DNA from: Okapia johnstoni
Taxonomy: Eukaryota > Chordata > Mammalia > Artiodactyla > Giraffidae
Length of the DNA: 64,000 nt
NCBI GenBank assembly: GCA_024291935.2
Contig: CM044307.1
Coordinates: 94,431,461 to 94,495,460 of the forward strand
Direction: 5' to 3'
The notes under the pieces: generated by a model
What the model was told of the DNA's origin: nothing
Seen by the model: only the letters and a program-made list of their open reading frames with translations
The model's database searches: none
Made by a program: the position numbers and the translations under genes
In this document: one piece after another, positions 1 to 12,987 of the stretch
Layout: each line of letters begins with the position of its first letter
Position numbering within the stretch: position 1 is the stretch's first letter

Positions 1-109
1 TGACCCTTGACTCTTCTGTTTCCCTGATACCCCATATTAATCTGTATTACTTTTTATTGCGATTGCCGTATATCACTACAAACTTGCTAAGCAACCCAAA
101 TTTGTTATC

Positions 110-770
110 TTTCAGTTCTGTAGGTTTGAAGTCTGACACAGGTCTCAATGGCTGAGGATTTGTTAAGATTAGACAAGACTGCATTCCTTTCTGGAGGCTC
201 TAGAGGAAAAAATGTTTCCTTGTTCTTTCCAGCTTCCTGAGACTGCCCCTTATCTTGGCGTGTGGCCCTTCCTCTTTCTGTGGCTGTGCTGGGTCTTCGC
301 TGAGGCGCACAGGCTCCCTAGCTGTGGCTCACAGGCTTAGCTGCCCCTCGGCATGTGCGATCTTAGTTTCCTAGCCAGAAATCAAATCCTCCTCCCTGCA
401 TTGGAAGGTGGCTTCTTAACCACTGGACCACCAGGGAAGTCCTCTCTCCCCCTCCCTCTATCTTTAAAGCCAGCAATGTTGCATTCTCTCTGTTTCTTTC
501 TTCAGTAATCACATCTTCCTCTGACTCACTTTTCTATCCCCCTTCTTCACTTTTAAGGGCATTTATGATTATATTGGGCCCATATGCATAGTCCAGGATC
601 ATTTCCTTATTTTAAGATCAGTTATTAGCAACCTTAATTCCATCTGCACTTAGCTCCTCTTGGTCATGTAACAACGTATTCACATTTTATGGAGATTAGA
701 CATGGAAGCTATCATTCCACCTTTCAAATAGCAAATTGCTACCAATAGCAGAACTTATTTGCTTTCCAAA
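110..770 (+). mobile_element. ancient mammalian interspersed repeat, split by a SINE
   Basis: The stretch carries phrases I recognise from an old mammalian dispersed repeat: an opening around the word for a short skin-like 'ttctgtaggtttgaagtc' segment, 'ttctggaggctc', 'aaagccagcaatg', then 'attgggccca' and 'gcaaccttaattcc' near 640. I cannot give the family name with certainty. A CHR-2 type SINE interrupts it at about 281-441; the two halves read continuously if the SINE is removed. Confidence 0.5.
281..441 (-). mobile_element. CHR-2-type tRNA-derived SINE, antisense
   Basis: Read on the minus strand it begins with the typical head 'cttccctggtggtccagtgg' (the complement ends near 441), followed by a degenerate tRNA-like B-box region near 385. 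The rest is the 'cgcaactaag'-like body common in cetartiodactyl SINEs. It is inserted in the older repeat at 110-770. Confidence 0.7.
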
Positions 771-779
771 TACATCAGA

Positions 780-1452
780 CCTCCACCACTTCTCACACCA
801 CCATTGCTACCCCCATGCCTAGCAGCATCATCTCTTGCCTGGCTTATTACATCAGCTTCCTAACTGTTCACTACTTTATTCTTGTCCTCTCCCATCCTCC
901 ACACAGCAACCTGGTTCATCTCTTAAAATAAGTCAGATTTACATGGCTTTTGGACTTAATCCCTCACTCCTAGTGCTTCCCAACTCACTGAGAGTAAAAT
1001 CATGAGTCTTTAGAGTAGTTTCAGGCCCTCTATAATCTGACTGATTTATCTCCTTGACTTTATCTATGCCATTCTCTCCTCTACTCACCCTGCTTGATGT
1101 TGTACTAATAGGGTCAAGCTTATTCCCTTTCAAGGCCTTTGCACTTTCTATTCCCTTTACTTAGAATGTTTTTCTCCAGATGTCTGTAATGGTTCATTCC
1201 TTCAAAATGTCATCTAATGAGAGTCTTTCACTGGATGTTCATATTTAAAATGCCACCCTCAGCCAGCTCCAGTCTCTTTTTCTTATTTATTTTTTTCTCG
1301 GTACTTATCACCATCTGACTTGCAACATCCTGTTTGTCTCCTTCAAGCAGGATATAAGCTCAATGAGGACAGGGGTTATTGTTCATTGCTGTATATTCAG
1401 CATTGGGAAGAGTGACTGGCAAAAATCATGTGTTCAGTAAATATTTGTAGAA
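780..1452 (+). mobile_element. L2 LINE, 3' portion
   Basis: The order of recognisable L2 phrases is kept: 'cttgcctggcttattac' near 836, 'cacagcaacctgg' near 902, 'gcctttgcactttctattcc' near 1133, 'aggacaggggttattg' near 1365 and the terminal 'cagtaaatatttgtagaatgag' near 1435. It is strongly diverged and has no open frame. Confidence 0.75.
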
Positions 1453-1513
1453 TGAGTGGGTTATTGCAAGAAAGAAATCCATCATACAGAAACTTCTCTC
1501 TGATTCATCTTGA

Positions 1514-1722
1514 AGGTTTGATCCCAGGTTAGGAAATTAAAATCCCACAAACTTCACAGAGAGGCCAAAGAAAAAAATGCAAAGTTTCAAAGGAAATATT
1601 AGAAAGGTTATCATATTTAAGATTGACTAAAATATTTCAAAGAATAGAGACTAGTAAAAGACTTGTGAAAATTATTTCTTTGTATAAAGTTAAACTAAGA
1701 GATTTATCCCCAAAGTAAAGGG
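1514..1722 (+). repeat. 209-bp repeat, copy A (partner at 21531-21739)
   Basis: The 209 bases match 21531-21739 without gaps and differ at only 8 positions by my reading, all transitions. The first 55 or so bases are the 3' part of a CHR-2-type SINE; the remainder is A/T-rich sequence I do not recognise. Identity stops abruptly on both sides. This copy lacks the 5' part of the SINE that is present in the other copy. I see no poly(A) tail and no convincing target-site duplication. Confidence 0.9.
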
Positions 1723-1946
1723 ATGGGTTCTGATTAGATGTTTTCAAATATATATATTTGCTCTGATATTTACAGATTTTTTTCATACATCCATTAATAT
1801 TTTGTCCAGTCACCAAGGAACAGGTCTAACATCTTCATCTTTTTATCTAGGCCATGGATGCCACAGTTCACATTCTTCTTTTATTGATGTAAAAAATGTT
1901 CAGTAATAAATATGAATTAATGTACAGAAATGGATTATTGTATTTG

Positions 1947-2162
1947 CATTACACTATAGCTCAGTAGGTAAAGAATCTGCCTGCAATGCAGGAGACCTGG
2001 GTTTGATTCCTGGGTCGGGAAGATCCCCTGGAGAAGGAAATGGCAACCCACTCCAGTATTCTGGCCTGGAAAATCCCAAGGAAAGAGAAGCCTGGCGGGC
2101 TACAGTCCGTGGGGTCGCAAGAGCTGGACAGGACTTAGTGACTAAACCACCACCACCACCAT
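1947..2162 (+). mobile_element. Bov-tA SINE
   Basis: It has the tRNA-like head with 'aaagaatctgcctgcaatgc' and a B-box-like 'gggtttgattcc', then the Bov-A body 'ggagaaggaaatggcaaccc'. The end is 'gacttagtgactaaa', followed by a short CCA/ACC repeat as tail (2144-2160). The first bases are decayed. Confidence 0.95.
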
Positions 2163-2809
2163 AGTCTAACTAATCATGACACAGTTACCATCACTGACCC
2201 GAATCACTGAGCTAAGTTTAGATCATTTTTTTGATTACAAAGGTATGTATTTTTTCTCTCTGGTATGAAATTATTTTAGCTGGTCTAACTTGAGATTAAT
2301 AACGGAAAATATGGACATATATGCACATTGTCATTATAAATGAATGATTTAAAAAAATTCTCCCACAATAAAAATAATAGATTTGAAGCAAAACTCAGGA
2401 TTGGATTTCTAATTGTTTTTTTTTTTTTTTAGACACATCTAGTGTGCTAAACATTCTGGGAGCCTATTAATAATCTATAAGGCAGCTATACATATTTTAT
2501 ACTAAAGGATGTCTTAAAGGCTATACCTTTATAGGTAATAAGCAACTTATAAAAAACACTTTCATGAATTTTTAATTTTTATTTGGAATAACGAAAGTTT
2601 TTTGTCATTTTAGAAGGTCAGGTATGAGTAACTTAATAAAATAGTATTGGGTCTTGAAACGGATAGCTATTTAACTTGTAATCAAGTTGAAAAAGGTAGT
2701 TATCTGCTATAATTTAACCAAGACTTCTCTATTCAGATGATCGCTTAAATGACTAAAGAGAAAAAAAACTGTTTCCAAAAATAATGTCTCCTTAAAGAAA
2801 GACAATGTG
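2163..2809. other. unassigned non-coding sequence
   Basis: A/T-rich sequence with a T tract at 2417-2432. I see no repeat family or coding potential in it. Confidence 0.6.
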
Positions 2810-2811
2810 GA

Positions 2812-2960
2812 GTAGTGACAGGCCACCGAACTCAGTACGTAGTTTGCTAACCATCTTGGATGAGTGAGCTGAGAAAACTTATTTATATTCTTTGAACCTC
2901 GGCTTCTTTATTCGTCAAATGAGGTAATTGGACCAAATAATCTCCAAATTTATTTCTATA
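2812..2960 (+). mobile_element. MIR SINE remnant
   Basis: The central MIR order is visible: a diverged 'gagctgagaaaacttatttat', 'tttgaacctcggcttctttattcgtc', then 'aaatgaggtaattgga'. These match the conserved core and 3' half of MIR. It is old and diverged. Confidence 0.55.
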
Positions 2961-3231
2961 TAGAGGATTTAACAATTTGGTTTATTTTTGTTACTATTTG
3001 ACAAAAGACATATATTTATTCTTCACACCATGTATTCCTCAGGCATCTCTACAAAAGATAATGATGCAAAACAATGAACACTAATAAACATAATGTTGAT
3101 AAAATCTCCACACATTCAAGACATAATTACTTTCATAAAACTTAATGAAATTGTTCAAAAATTGAAAGAATAACATATAAAATAATTTAAAATGAGCCCT
3201 CAGGTTTATTGACAAAACAATGCATTTTTCT

Positions 3232-3800
3232 GTTCATCTTTCTTTTTAATTGAAATACAGTTGATGTCCAGTGTTATATTAGTCTCAGGTGTACAGCACA
3301 GTGATTTGCTATTTTTATATTATACCAGAGTTATACTGTTGACTATCTTCCCTGTGCTGTACCTTACATCTCTGTGACTTATTTATTTTATAGTTGATAG
3401 TTTGTACATCTTAATCCTCTTCATTTTTCCCTTTCCCTGACTCCTATCCCCTCTGGCAAGCACTAGTTGATTCTCTGTATCTGTGTTTGTTTTTGTTTTG
3501 CTATGTTTGTTTGCTTTGTTTCTTAAAGTCCACTAGTAAATGAAAATATGCAGTATTTATCAATCTCTACTTGCTTTTTTTCACTTAGTATAATACCCTC
3601 TAGCTCTATCCATGTTGTCACAAATAGCAAAATTTCATTATTTTTTATGGCTGAGAAATATTATATTGTATACATACACCATGTCTTTATCCATTAATCT
3701 ATCTATCTATCTTTTGATATGAAATATCTAAAGGCTTGTTATTGTCATAGGGAAAATTTGGTTGCCTTAGTTTAGATTATTGCGAACAGTTTTGAAATTA
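3232..3800 (-). mobile_element. L1 3' end, antisense, old
   Basis: The plus strand shows the complement of an L1 3' UTR: 'attgaaatacagttgatgtc', 'tatccctctggcaagcactag', 'ttagtataataccctctagc' and 'ttatggctgagaaatatta'. No open ORF2 remains. An ATCT microsatellite lies at 3698-3712. Confidence 0.8.
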
Positions 3801-5590
3801 GCGTACATTCTGTTTGTAGTCGAGGGGTGGGGAGGAGCCCTATAAAATAAGACCTGACAAGTAAAGGATGATCTCTTCTCAGGAATAACAAAGCTCAAGA
3901 AAGACTTCTCTTTCTTTATCTGCCCAGAGCCTTAAAATCACAGCGTTTTTATTAGAATTTTATCAGATTAATTAACACCTTGAATTTTTGTGGTTACTAT
4001 TACATGCTGTCAGCATTGACTCAGCCTGTATTTTGACAGAGGTGAAAGTTCTAGTCTTGTGACTGAGTTAAACTTAACCATGATAAAATTATAGAAGCTT
4101 GTGAAATGGCAGTTTTGAAGGAATCATACTAATCATAAAATATGATTTTATTTTACCAAGAAAAAAGGTATAAGAACCCTTCTGGCCATCGATGTGTTTG
4201 TATGAGTTTTGACTCACAGTACCAGTTTTTATGTTATTCAAACAGTCTTTCCCCTTCTGTAAGGATTCATAGAATATTCCAGAGATATTCTGCAGAGATT
4301 GTTTTCCGTTTCTCATTGCAATGTTCTATTGTGGTGGAATAAAGCTACACACAGGGAAGTACTTTGAGTTGTTTTTTTCTGAGAAAAGAGGAAGCCAATT
4401 ACAAAATGTATTAAATATCAGTGTTGGTAAGTGCTTTATTTGTTAGTCATAGTAACATTGATAATTAAAAAGAAATTATCTGAAGATGAAATAATACTCT
4501 TAAGAAAGAACTGTAAAGCTCCGGGCCACTAATAATTTCTTAAGCAAATCCGAAAACCAGTATAATACTGTGACATTTTTATTAAGGACAGTTTGCCTGT
4601 TACTACAGTTTATGGTATCAAACTTACTGGTAATTCCACAGTAGAGTATCTGTTACAAAAAACCCCAAAAAACCTCTCCAAAATTCTTAAGAGTATTAAA
4701 TAAATTTGTATAATACAGTTTTAGGTAATGGGAAAAGTTTATAAGTTTCACAGAAATATAATATAGATCGCTATTCTTTCCAGAAATTAGAATACTTATT
4801 TCAATTTGTATATTGAAATATATTTAGTGCTCTCTATTCATATTTGTTTGTATCACTCTGCTTTTTGATTTGAGAGAGGCAGTAAACAATTTTTCCTGTA
4901 AGTTTACTTGTTATCATCATAGGTGGAGGGAATTACTATAAAATGTATCTCACTATTTGTTTCCATCCAGAGCACTGCTCCTTCTCAGCTAATCCTTTAT
5001 CTATTCCAAATGCTCTTTTCTGCTTAATCTTATGATGCTGCCTTAGTCTTTGATACTTAAATTCCAAACACAGAGCCTTGAAGAATATACTCAGTAGTAT
5101 CTGCAGACTAAAATAAACAATGTTGCATGAGCTTGAGAGTTACCTTGAACTCATCTCCTAGCTCTACCTCATTTTAGCTGGTGGAGCTGTTTCCTGTGAC
5201 TAAAATCAGCATCACCTTCACTCAAGTCTGTTACTTGTTTCTTGAATTTCATGAGAGAGAACACATATCATCCAGCAGTACTCTTATCACTTCCCCCTCC
5301 AGTCCCTTGCCTTCACATACAGATGCTCTTCTCAAGCTGTTTCCTCAATGATACTTCCTTGCCCACCTGCATAAAAAGATAGTCTTTGAGCCCTTACATT
5401 TAAGCAACTTATGTTGCCCCCCACCCCCCACTTCCTCCTGAGTTCTTACAACAAATATCTCCAGCAGCTGACACTGAGTAATATCCTTCAACAGCTGGAA
5501 GATCAGAAAATTGAAACCTTATGACTATGTATTATAAAGGTTAAATGAGATAATAACTTTGAAAATACCTGGGCAATACTTACGGTGTTT
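3801..5590. other. unassigned non-coding sequence
   Basis: No coding signal or clear repeat. A few phrases at 5270-5400 ('cttccttgcccacctgc' and neighbours) look L2-like but are too weak to call. The stretch is mostly A/T-rich with short poly-T runs. Confidence 0.5.
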
Positions 5591-5596
5591 ATAATG

Positions 5597-6030
5597 GGTG
5601 TCCAGTTCCTGCTGCTGTAAGAGAATGCCATAGATTGGATGGCTTATGTATAAGAGACACTGTTTCTTATAGTTCCTGGAGGCTGAAAGGTTCACGATCA
5701 AGGTGCCAGAAGATTTAGTATTTAGTGAAATTTACTTCCCAGTTTACAAACAGTTGCCCTCTCATTTATGTTCTTACAGGGCCTTTTTTTTTTTTTTTTT
5801 TTTGCACATGTACACACACACACACACATATGGCGGGAGGGATGGAGAGAGAGAGACACTTTCTCTTCTTATAAGACTATTTATCCTATCCTGAGAGCTC
5901 TACCCTCATGATCTTGTCTAGCTCTAATCAGCTCTCAAAGGCCCTTATCTCCACATACTAATAGGCTGGGGTGTAGGGTTTTAATACATGAATCTGGGGA
6001 GAATGCAAGCATCCAGACTACAACAGAGCA
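5597..6030 (+). mobile_element. ancient mammalian interspersed repeat with internal microsatellites
   Basis: It has the order 'ttcctgctgctgtaagagaatgcc', 'ttcctggaggctgaaagg', 'cttcttataagactatttatcc', 'ggcccttatctccacatac' and 'ttttaatacatgaatctgggg', which I recognise as a common old mammalian repeat whose family I will not name. The middle has expanded into a T tract (5784-5803), an AC run (5812-5828) and a GA run near 5850. Confidence 0.55.
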
Positions 6031-7530
6031 ACTATTTTTATGAAGTTAAGTTCATTGTATGTGTTGACTCAACTCTTCGAATAGGTTAGGTCAGTCTCCC
6101 TCGCTCATCCCTGTCAGGCAGATAGCATAGTTTTCCCAAGCATGCCAGGATGTTAAAACAGATGTAGAAAATTGCAATCAAATATAAAACCATAAACTTC
6201 ACTTTTTTGTCCAATTCAAAGCCTGAATTCAGGCTCTGCAGATTAACATCAGGTAAGAAGGTCTGCTTCACCGTTCTTCTTGATACACCTCTTTTCCACC
6301 TGTTTTTCTCCTCTGGCATCTAGAAGGCTGTACTTTGTATACTGAATTTGATTAATTATGGACATATAACAACTTTGTAGAGCACAGACTAAATTAGAAA
6401 ATTTCAGATTGCATCTTATGCAAAAAGGATAAGCTTTATTTTGTGAAATTTTAATTCTCTTCCTCTCTCTCTCTCTTTCTCTTAAGGTACACATGACTGT
6501 GTGTGTATGTGTGTGTGTGTGCATCTATATGGAATTGCCATGTAAAGCATATTTCATAGCATAGGTTATGATCAAACAAATTTTCCTGTTATTGGACCAT
6601 TGGTGCTACCAGTTAATACCTCCTGTTCTTGGAACATCAACCTTGTTTTCTCCTGGGGTGTCTCTGGTCTCTTCAGAGATGTCTCATGGAACACTGCTCA
6701 ATTGGTTCTTTGAATGACATACTCTCTGGTCAACCTTTTACCGTCCTGGCTCCTGCTTTCCAAGCCTGCATCTCTTCACCATAACAGGGAGCCCTCTCCA
6801 GTGGGTTTTTCCCAGTCGCACTAGGTTGGTTAGACATAGTCACTGCTGCCCGGCCAGCAGGGAAAGGCAGACTGCTCCCACTGCAGTCCTTTTCATCCGG
6901 TCTCCCACCCCAGACTGCTCTGGATGGAAGCCAAGTTCCAATCTCTTTGGTGCCCAAACTTCAAAGACTCAAGTTAGACTCTTGGAAGAATTCTGTCATA
7001 CTCTGTCCCAGCGCTGGAGAGTTTATGAAGTTCAAAAACTCAGTAATTTTCCATTTGGAAAGTGATGTCACAGTGTCTCCTGCTGATTGTCAAACTTTGC
7101 CTCTTTGATGTTTCTTATGGGTACCTACTGACTTGGCTGCTGAGCTGGGAAGCATTAGAAGAGAGAGAAATCCTATAGCTGTTATTAAAACAAATAAGTT
7201 CCTTCAAAGGATCCTCTGAGTCTATTTCTGTTCAGCAAATGTTTTAGGAACTCTTTCATAGATTGAAGGTAGAATTGGCTGGAATCACAAGATTAGATTT
7301 GACTACCTATTTTCAGGTTCTGTGGAGATTTATTTAGTACCTCTGAGAAGATGATGAAGGAATTATTGATTATCAATGGTTCTAAATTTTGTGGCCTCAG
7401 TAAAACTATGAGACAATAAGAAAAGTATCCTTTATAATATTAATGAATTTAACATTATACTTTTGAATTATTATCTTTTCACTGAATCTTCTTTCTAGGA
7501 CTCCTCTACAGTGTTGATGACAAAGATCCT
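6031..7530. other. unassigned sequence with a locally G+C-richer block
   Basis: A TC run (about 6459-6481) and a TG run (6497-6522) are visible. The block at 6640-7070 is richer in G and C than its surroundings and holds two short overlapping open frames on opposite strands (75 and 79 codons). Neither shows a domain, a splice-site context or a family resemblance I recognise. Confidence 0.5.
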
Positions 7531-7760
7531 CTGGTAGCACTAGTAGCACTAGTGGTAAAGAATCCGCCTGCCATTGCAGGAGACATAAGAGACGTGGGTT
7601 TGATTCCTATGTTGGGAAGATCTCCTGGAGGAGGGTGTGGCAATCCACTCTAGTATTCTTGCTTGGAGAATCCCATGAACAGAGGAGCCTGGTCGGTTAT
7701 GGCTCATAGGGTCGCAAAGAGTTGGACACGACTGAAGCAACTTAGCACATATGCACACAT
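7531..7760 (+). mobile_element. Bov-tA SINE
   Basis: The head carries a short local duplication ('tagcactag' repeated), then 'aaagaatccgcctgcc', 'gggtttgattcctatg', 'cttggagaatcccatgaac' and 'gagttggacacgactgaag'. It ends in 'cttagcacatatgcacacat'. Confidence 0.95.
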
Positions 7761-10700
7761 ACAGCTCCCCTTAAATAATAGGAAAATAAATCTATAGTGA
7801 CTCTTGATCACTCTAAATGTGAGCACTTAATTTACATTGTGTCTATGAGTGCATTTTCTACGATTTTTCTTTAAAACATGAACTTAGAAAATGTGTCTGT
7901 AAATCAGTTTCCCTGAAATGAGTGAAAATGTAAGATTTTTATAAAAACAGGACTTGTGAGTGGTGACTGCTGGGCAATGGCTCCACAACGGTGCCCTGAT
8001 GACCTTCACATGTTTATACAACCTTGTATTCAAATGAATGCTTGACCCTCAGCTAATCCGAGCTTGACAGATTCCTTGTGATTCTCCCAGGTTAAGAGAG
8101 CATGGGAGGCCTGAAAGGAGCTGATCCATGGCCATCTCCCTCTGACTCTATCTTCCTCCTGGGAGGTTGTTATGAGACAGTTTCTCATCCTCTCCCTGTT
8201 TCTGATGGGGTGTGGCACCCCTGGAACAGAGCAGCAGGATGTAAGAATACTTAATAGTATCAATAATTTAGAATTGGCTCTTTAACAAGGGTATACCACA
8301 AGGTACACTGCAGTCATTCTGGCCCCTTTCATTCCAGGGTTCTGTGTTTTGCTGTGTTTGCTATATGGTACAAAAATCCTGGGGAGCTGGAACATTTGGC
8401 TTATTCTCCTTTTCACTGTCCATGTAAGTATCAAACTGAATCAAAAACTGGCTACTTGAATCTTTACCTGTCAAATCAGTCAGACATTCACCTTGGGCTT
8501 GATCTGCCTTAGGTGTGCTTGAGAGTTATGCCTCTTCCCCACTCTTCACTGATATGGAAATATCAGTCTTCAATAAAACAGACAAAACAGACGGAGAGAT
8601 TATGAGTCCAGACAGCTGCACCCCAGACCTTACTATGTCTTATTTGTTCAACCCTTCCTGGATTCAACACATGATTAGTGTTGGATTTCTGTTTCTCAAA
8701 GTCAAATAAGTCTTGACTGATGGACATGAGATTCTCTCTTCAGCTCTGGTATCCTGATACCAGCAGTTCTCAAAATGGTTTGGTTTAACGATATTAGATT
8801 ATAAGTTTGCATTCTGTTCCATCAGACTGCTCTGTGACTCCATTCCCCCTGTTCCTATCGCAGAATATGTGCCATGTTAGTCAAGGAGGGGCCTGTCACA
8901 TCTATTTCTGGGGAATTGTTGTGGACAGTGATGGACCTATTACTTTTAGGTCTGATCTCAGATGCTACTTCCAGCAGGATGTGGAGTCCTGGCTTCCAAC
9001 TCAGAACAAGTGAATCAGTTCACTGGGAATGGAGAAAGACAAATGCAAATGAAAAATGCAAGCCTTAATTCTCCCCTGTGCAAAAAAGGGAAGAGGTTGC
9101 CTTCAACTGTCTTTTCTTAAAGCATTTACTTTAGAAAACTGGTAAGTTTTTGCTTCCTTTCTTAGAAACATATGTAAACTTTTAAATAGCTAAATAAGAC
9201 TTTTAGGAGTCTTACAGCCCAGGAACTGGTCTTTCTCCAGGGCCTGGAACCATGTCTTTGAAATGTAAACATCCAGGGAGATAGATTCTTTCAGTCTCAT
9301 GGGGAGGGTAAAGCACAACTTCTAAGGACTCCTTGTTCAAAAGTGCAAAATCACCTCCTGTTATAAAGATACGAGAATTTCTTTCTTTCTTTTCTTTTCT
9401 TCTTTTTATAAAGCCAATTAGCTAATAGAGATATTCATCCCAACTACCAGGTAAGTTAGGATAACTATGTGTGACAAATGGTGCTACCAAAGTCCTCTTG
9501 CAGACTAGCTTCTTATCTTAACATGTATGTAAAAAGTTATATCTGCTCATTTATATAGATGGGTGATACCTCTTTCTGTCTTTGCAATCTCTTAGAGGAT
9601 TATATGAGATGAGTATTATACTCTGGTTTAAAGCTTATTTAATAACAAACTTGTTTTCTTTCTCTACCATGTTTGTAGAGAGACTTTCTGAGTTAGAAGA
9701 GGATTTTGGTTTTTACCTATATTTTTCCAACAATGCTGTCTAAACAGTTAATTTTACAGGTATGTTTTTATGTATCCTTGATTAAAAACAATTCTCATGT
9801 GTCTTGTACAGGAATGGATGAGTTTCCATAACTTCTAGGACCTGGCAGCAATAACCCTAGAGTGTATATATTTCTATCTCTAGATTAGGTGAGAAAACTC
9901 AGAGAGTGTATTAACATAATTAATGAAGGCTGCTGTGTCCATCCTACCCCCTAAAGCTAGTAGCCTACACATTAATCATAAGGGTTTATTTCTTTCAGTT
10001 TCGTTAAATCTGAAGTGTATCAGGAGTCTGTCCAGAGCAGAATTTTTTCCAAGAAGAGACTCTGAGATGTAAGCTACTGCCATAGTGAGGCTGGACCTGT
10101 TCAGTCTGCATTTCCTAAGAAGAGAGAGGAAGCTGGCTTGCCCTTGGAAACTGTAAAAGATGCATCTGATGTATGCTCATGATTTATTGGCATCTTGACC
10201 CTAACCTAACTGCAAAAGTGGTTGGGAAAGAAACTCTGTGTAGCTAGGATGAGGAAGTGGCATTTGTGAGGGTCTAACTTGTTTTTACCACCCCAAGGAA
10301 GCAAGAATGTTCGTTTGGAACCTCTAGTAAGGCAATAGGCATGCTTTAATATTCCTGAGAACAGATCTCAGTACAGAATCGTGTAGGAAAGACTCAAGGG
10401 GTAAAAGCAAACCATTTGTCAATGATGAAAAGAATGCTGTCATTTTTGTAGAGATTCTGTCAGCTGTTAGATTTACTAGTTCCCTGACTTGCTCATTTTC
10501 TAAGCTTGGGTGAAGCCCATGAAAGCAGCAATGAACTATGGTTCTGAGTGAGTAATCTTGCCAGTAGCAAATAATCTCCTTTATCCAGGAAAATAATGTT
10601 CTCTATGTTGCTGTATATGTCACTATGCAATTGTGTCAGTACTCTGTAAACATAATTCCTGAGTACATTATGGGACTATGAGAGAGGCAGGATTAGGTAA

Positions 10701-11380
10701 CAGACTGGGTCAAGGTGTTATTTTAGACTAGAGAGAGAGAAAGATCACACACCAGCTGTATTCTCCCTGAGGGGAATAGAGAAAGACTGTATTTCTTTAC
10801 CAAGTTTTCTAGTGTCAATCAACCTGAGCCCATACTTCCCCCAGTAATTGTAGATTTGCTTTGATTCTGAAAATAAAAGCCATCTATTAAGACATCTGAG
10901 GCAAATCCTTAATGATCATCATTTGTGAGCCTTGGGGACATGGCCTTAAAACAGCAGGTGGTGAAACTCCCACCTCATCTTGTTCTGAGTCACTGGTGCT
11001 AATTATACAGAACTTGAGATCAAGTTCTGGAAAGCTGAGTATGGGAATCAGGAACAGAAAGTGGATAACTAATAAAAATAACATAACAGATTAGAGCATA
11101 TCTATTTCCGTCTTCCTATGAGCTTACTTCAAAACTATTGTCAAAGAATAGTTTGACATTTTGAAATGAAGGCTATGGTGTTTCAAATGGGTGAATGGAT
11201 AAATGTAATGGATTGCACTGATCACAGTGGTCTTTCAATAATATCAGATAAAGAGATGTTAATTGCTTGATATTAACTTTTTCCTTATTTCAAAATAATA
11301 CAGGTTAATTGTAAAAACTTAACAAATACAGTTAAACAAAAGTAATGCAATCATTATCCATAATTTCATCCCAGATATAG
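7761..11380. other. unassigned non-coding sequence, 3.6 kb
   Basis: This is the longest stretch with no recognisable young repeat. Several short frames occur (for example around 8515-9068 on the plus strand and 8030-8263 on the minus strand) but none has recognisable family features or sustained length. A TTTC-rich run lies at 9378-9406. I see no exon-like structure that I could defend. Confidence 0.5.
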
Positions 11381-11937
11381 CCAGTTTTTTATTAAGATAT
11401 AATTGATTCTGAAAATATAGAACTGTGTAAGTTTAAGATATACAATGTGTTAATTTGATACATTTATATATTATGATATGATTACCATGATAGCATTAGT
11501 GAACACGTAATTATCATTTCTCTTTTGTAGTGAGAACAAGTAAGATCTAGTCTCTTAACAAATTTGAAGTTTTATAATACAGTATTGTTGACTGTAATGC
11601 TATGCTGTGCATTACATATCCAGAACTTATTTATTAGTTGCAAGTTTGTACCCTGAAAAACATCTTCCCAATTCTCCTGTTCCTGAGTAAGCATCATTCT
11701 ACTTTCTGTTTCTATAAGTTTGGCTGTTTTAGAAGCCACATGTAAATGACATCATATGGTATCTGTGTTTCTCCAACTTATCTCACTTGGCGCAATACCC
11801 TCAAGTTCCATTCATGCTGTTGCCAATGACAGGATCCTTCTCTAATGGAGGCTTAGGTTGTTTCCATATCTTGACTATGTGCTTATACATGGGAGTGCAA
11901 ATATCTTTTTGATATCCTCTTTTCATTTCTTTTGGTT

Positions 11938-12287
11938 TTGTTGTTGTTCAGTCACTAAGTCATGTCCAACTCTTTTTGACCCCATGGACATCAGGTTTCC
12001 CTGTCCATCACCATCTCCCAGAGTTTGCCCAAACTCGTGTCCATTGAGTTGGTGATACCATCCAACCATCTCATCCCCTTCTCCTCCTGCCCTCAATCTT
12101 TCCCAGCATCAGGGTCTTTTCCAATGAGTCAGCTCTTGGCATCAGGTGGCCAAAGTATTGGAGTTTTAACTTCCGCATCAGTTCTTCCAATGAATATTCA
12201 GGACTCATTTCCTTTAGGATGGACTGGTTGGATCTCCTTGCAGTCCAAGGGACTCTCAAGAGTCTTCTTCAATGCCACAGTTCAAAA
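11938..12287 (-). mobile_element. BovB LINE 3' fragment, antisense, nested in L1
   Basis: It contains the complement of the BovB 3' end ('gttgttcagtcactaagtc') and of the C-terminal end of its ORF2, up to 'agtcttcttcaatgccacag'. The reading frame is broken. It is 5'-truncated at about 350 bp and interrupts the L1 at 11381-13015. Confidence 0.9.
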
Positions 12288-12777
12288 ATAATTAGTTCAA
12301 ATATAATTATATTTTTAATTGTTTGAAGAACCTCCACATTATTTTTCATAGTGACTGAAACAATTTACATTCCCACCAACAATACACAAGCATTCCTTTC
12401 TCTCTACATCCTCACCAATTGTGTTATCTCTAGTCTTCTGGATCATGGCCATTCTATCAAGTGTGATATCTCTTTGTAGTTTTGACTTGCATTTTCCTGA
12501 TGATAAGTGATGTTTAGACCTTTTCATGTAACTCTTAGCCATTTGGATGCCTTCTTTGGAAAAAAGTCTATTCAGTTTCTTTTCCCATTTTTAAATTAGA
12601 TTTTTTTTTTTTTTGTAGTTGAGTTAATGAGCTTTTTATACAGTTTGGATATTAACCCCTTATATAACAAAGGGTTTGCAAATATTTTCTCCCTTTCAGT
12701 AGGTTTCCTGTTCATTTTGTTAATTTAATATTTTTTAACTATGTAGAAGGTTTTGGGCTTGATATAATCCCACTTAA

Positions 12778-12987
12778 GGGCTTTCTTGGTGGCTCAGCTG
12801 TAGAGAACCCACCTGGCAAGACAGGAGATGCAGGCTGTATCCCTAAGTTGAGCAGATCCCCTAGAAATGGAAATGGCACCCTCTCTAGTATTCTTCCTTG
12901 GGAAATCCCATGAACAGAGGAGCCTGGCAGGCCACTGTCCATGGGGCCCAAAAGAGTCAGACATGACTTAGCAACTAAACAACAACA
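12778..12987 (+). mobile_element. Bov-tA SINE with target-site duplication, nested in L1
   Basis: A full-length SINE from 'gggctttcttggtggctcag' to 'gacttagcaactaaacaac'. It is flanked by AATCCCACTTAA (12766-12777) and AATCCCACCTAA (12988-12999), a 12-bp target-site duplication with one mismatch. The duplicated bases belong to the host L1. Confidence 0.95.
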
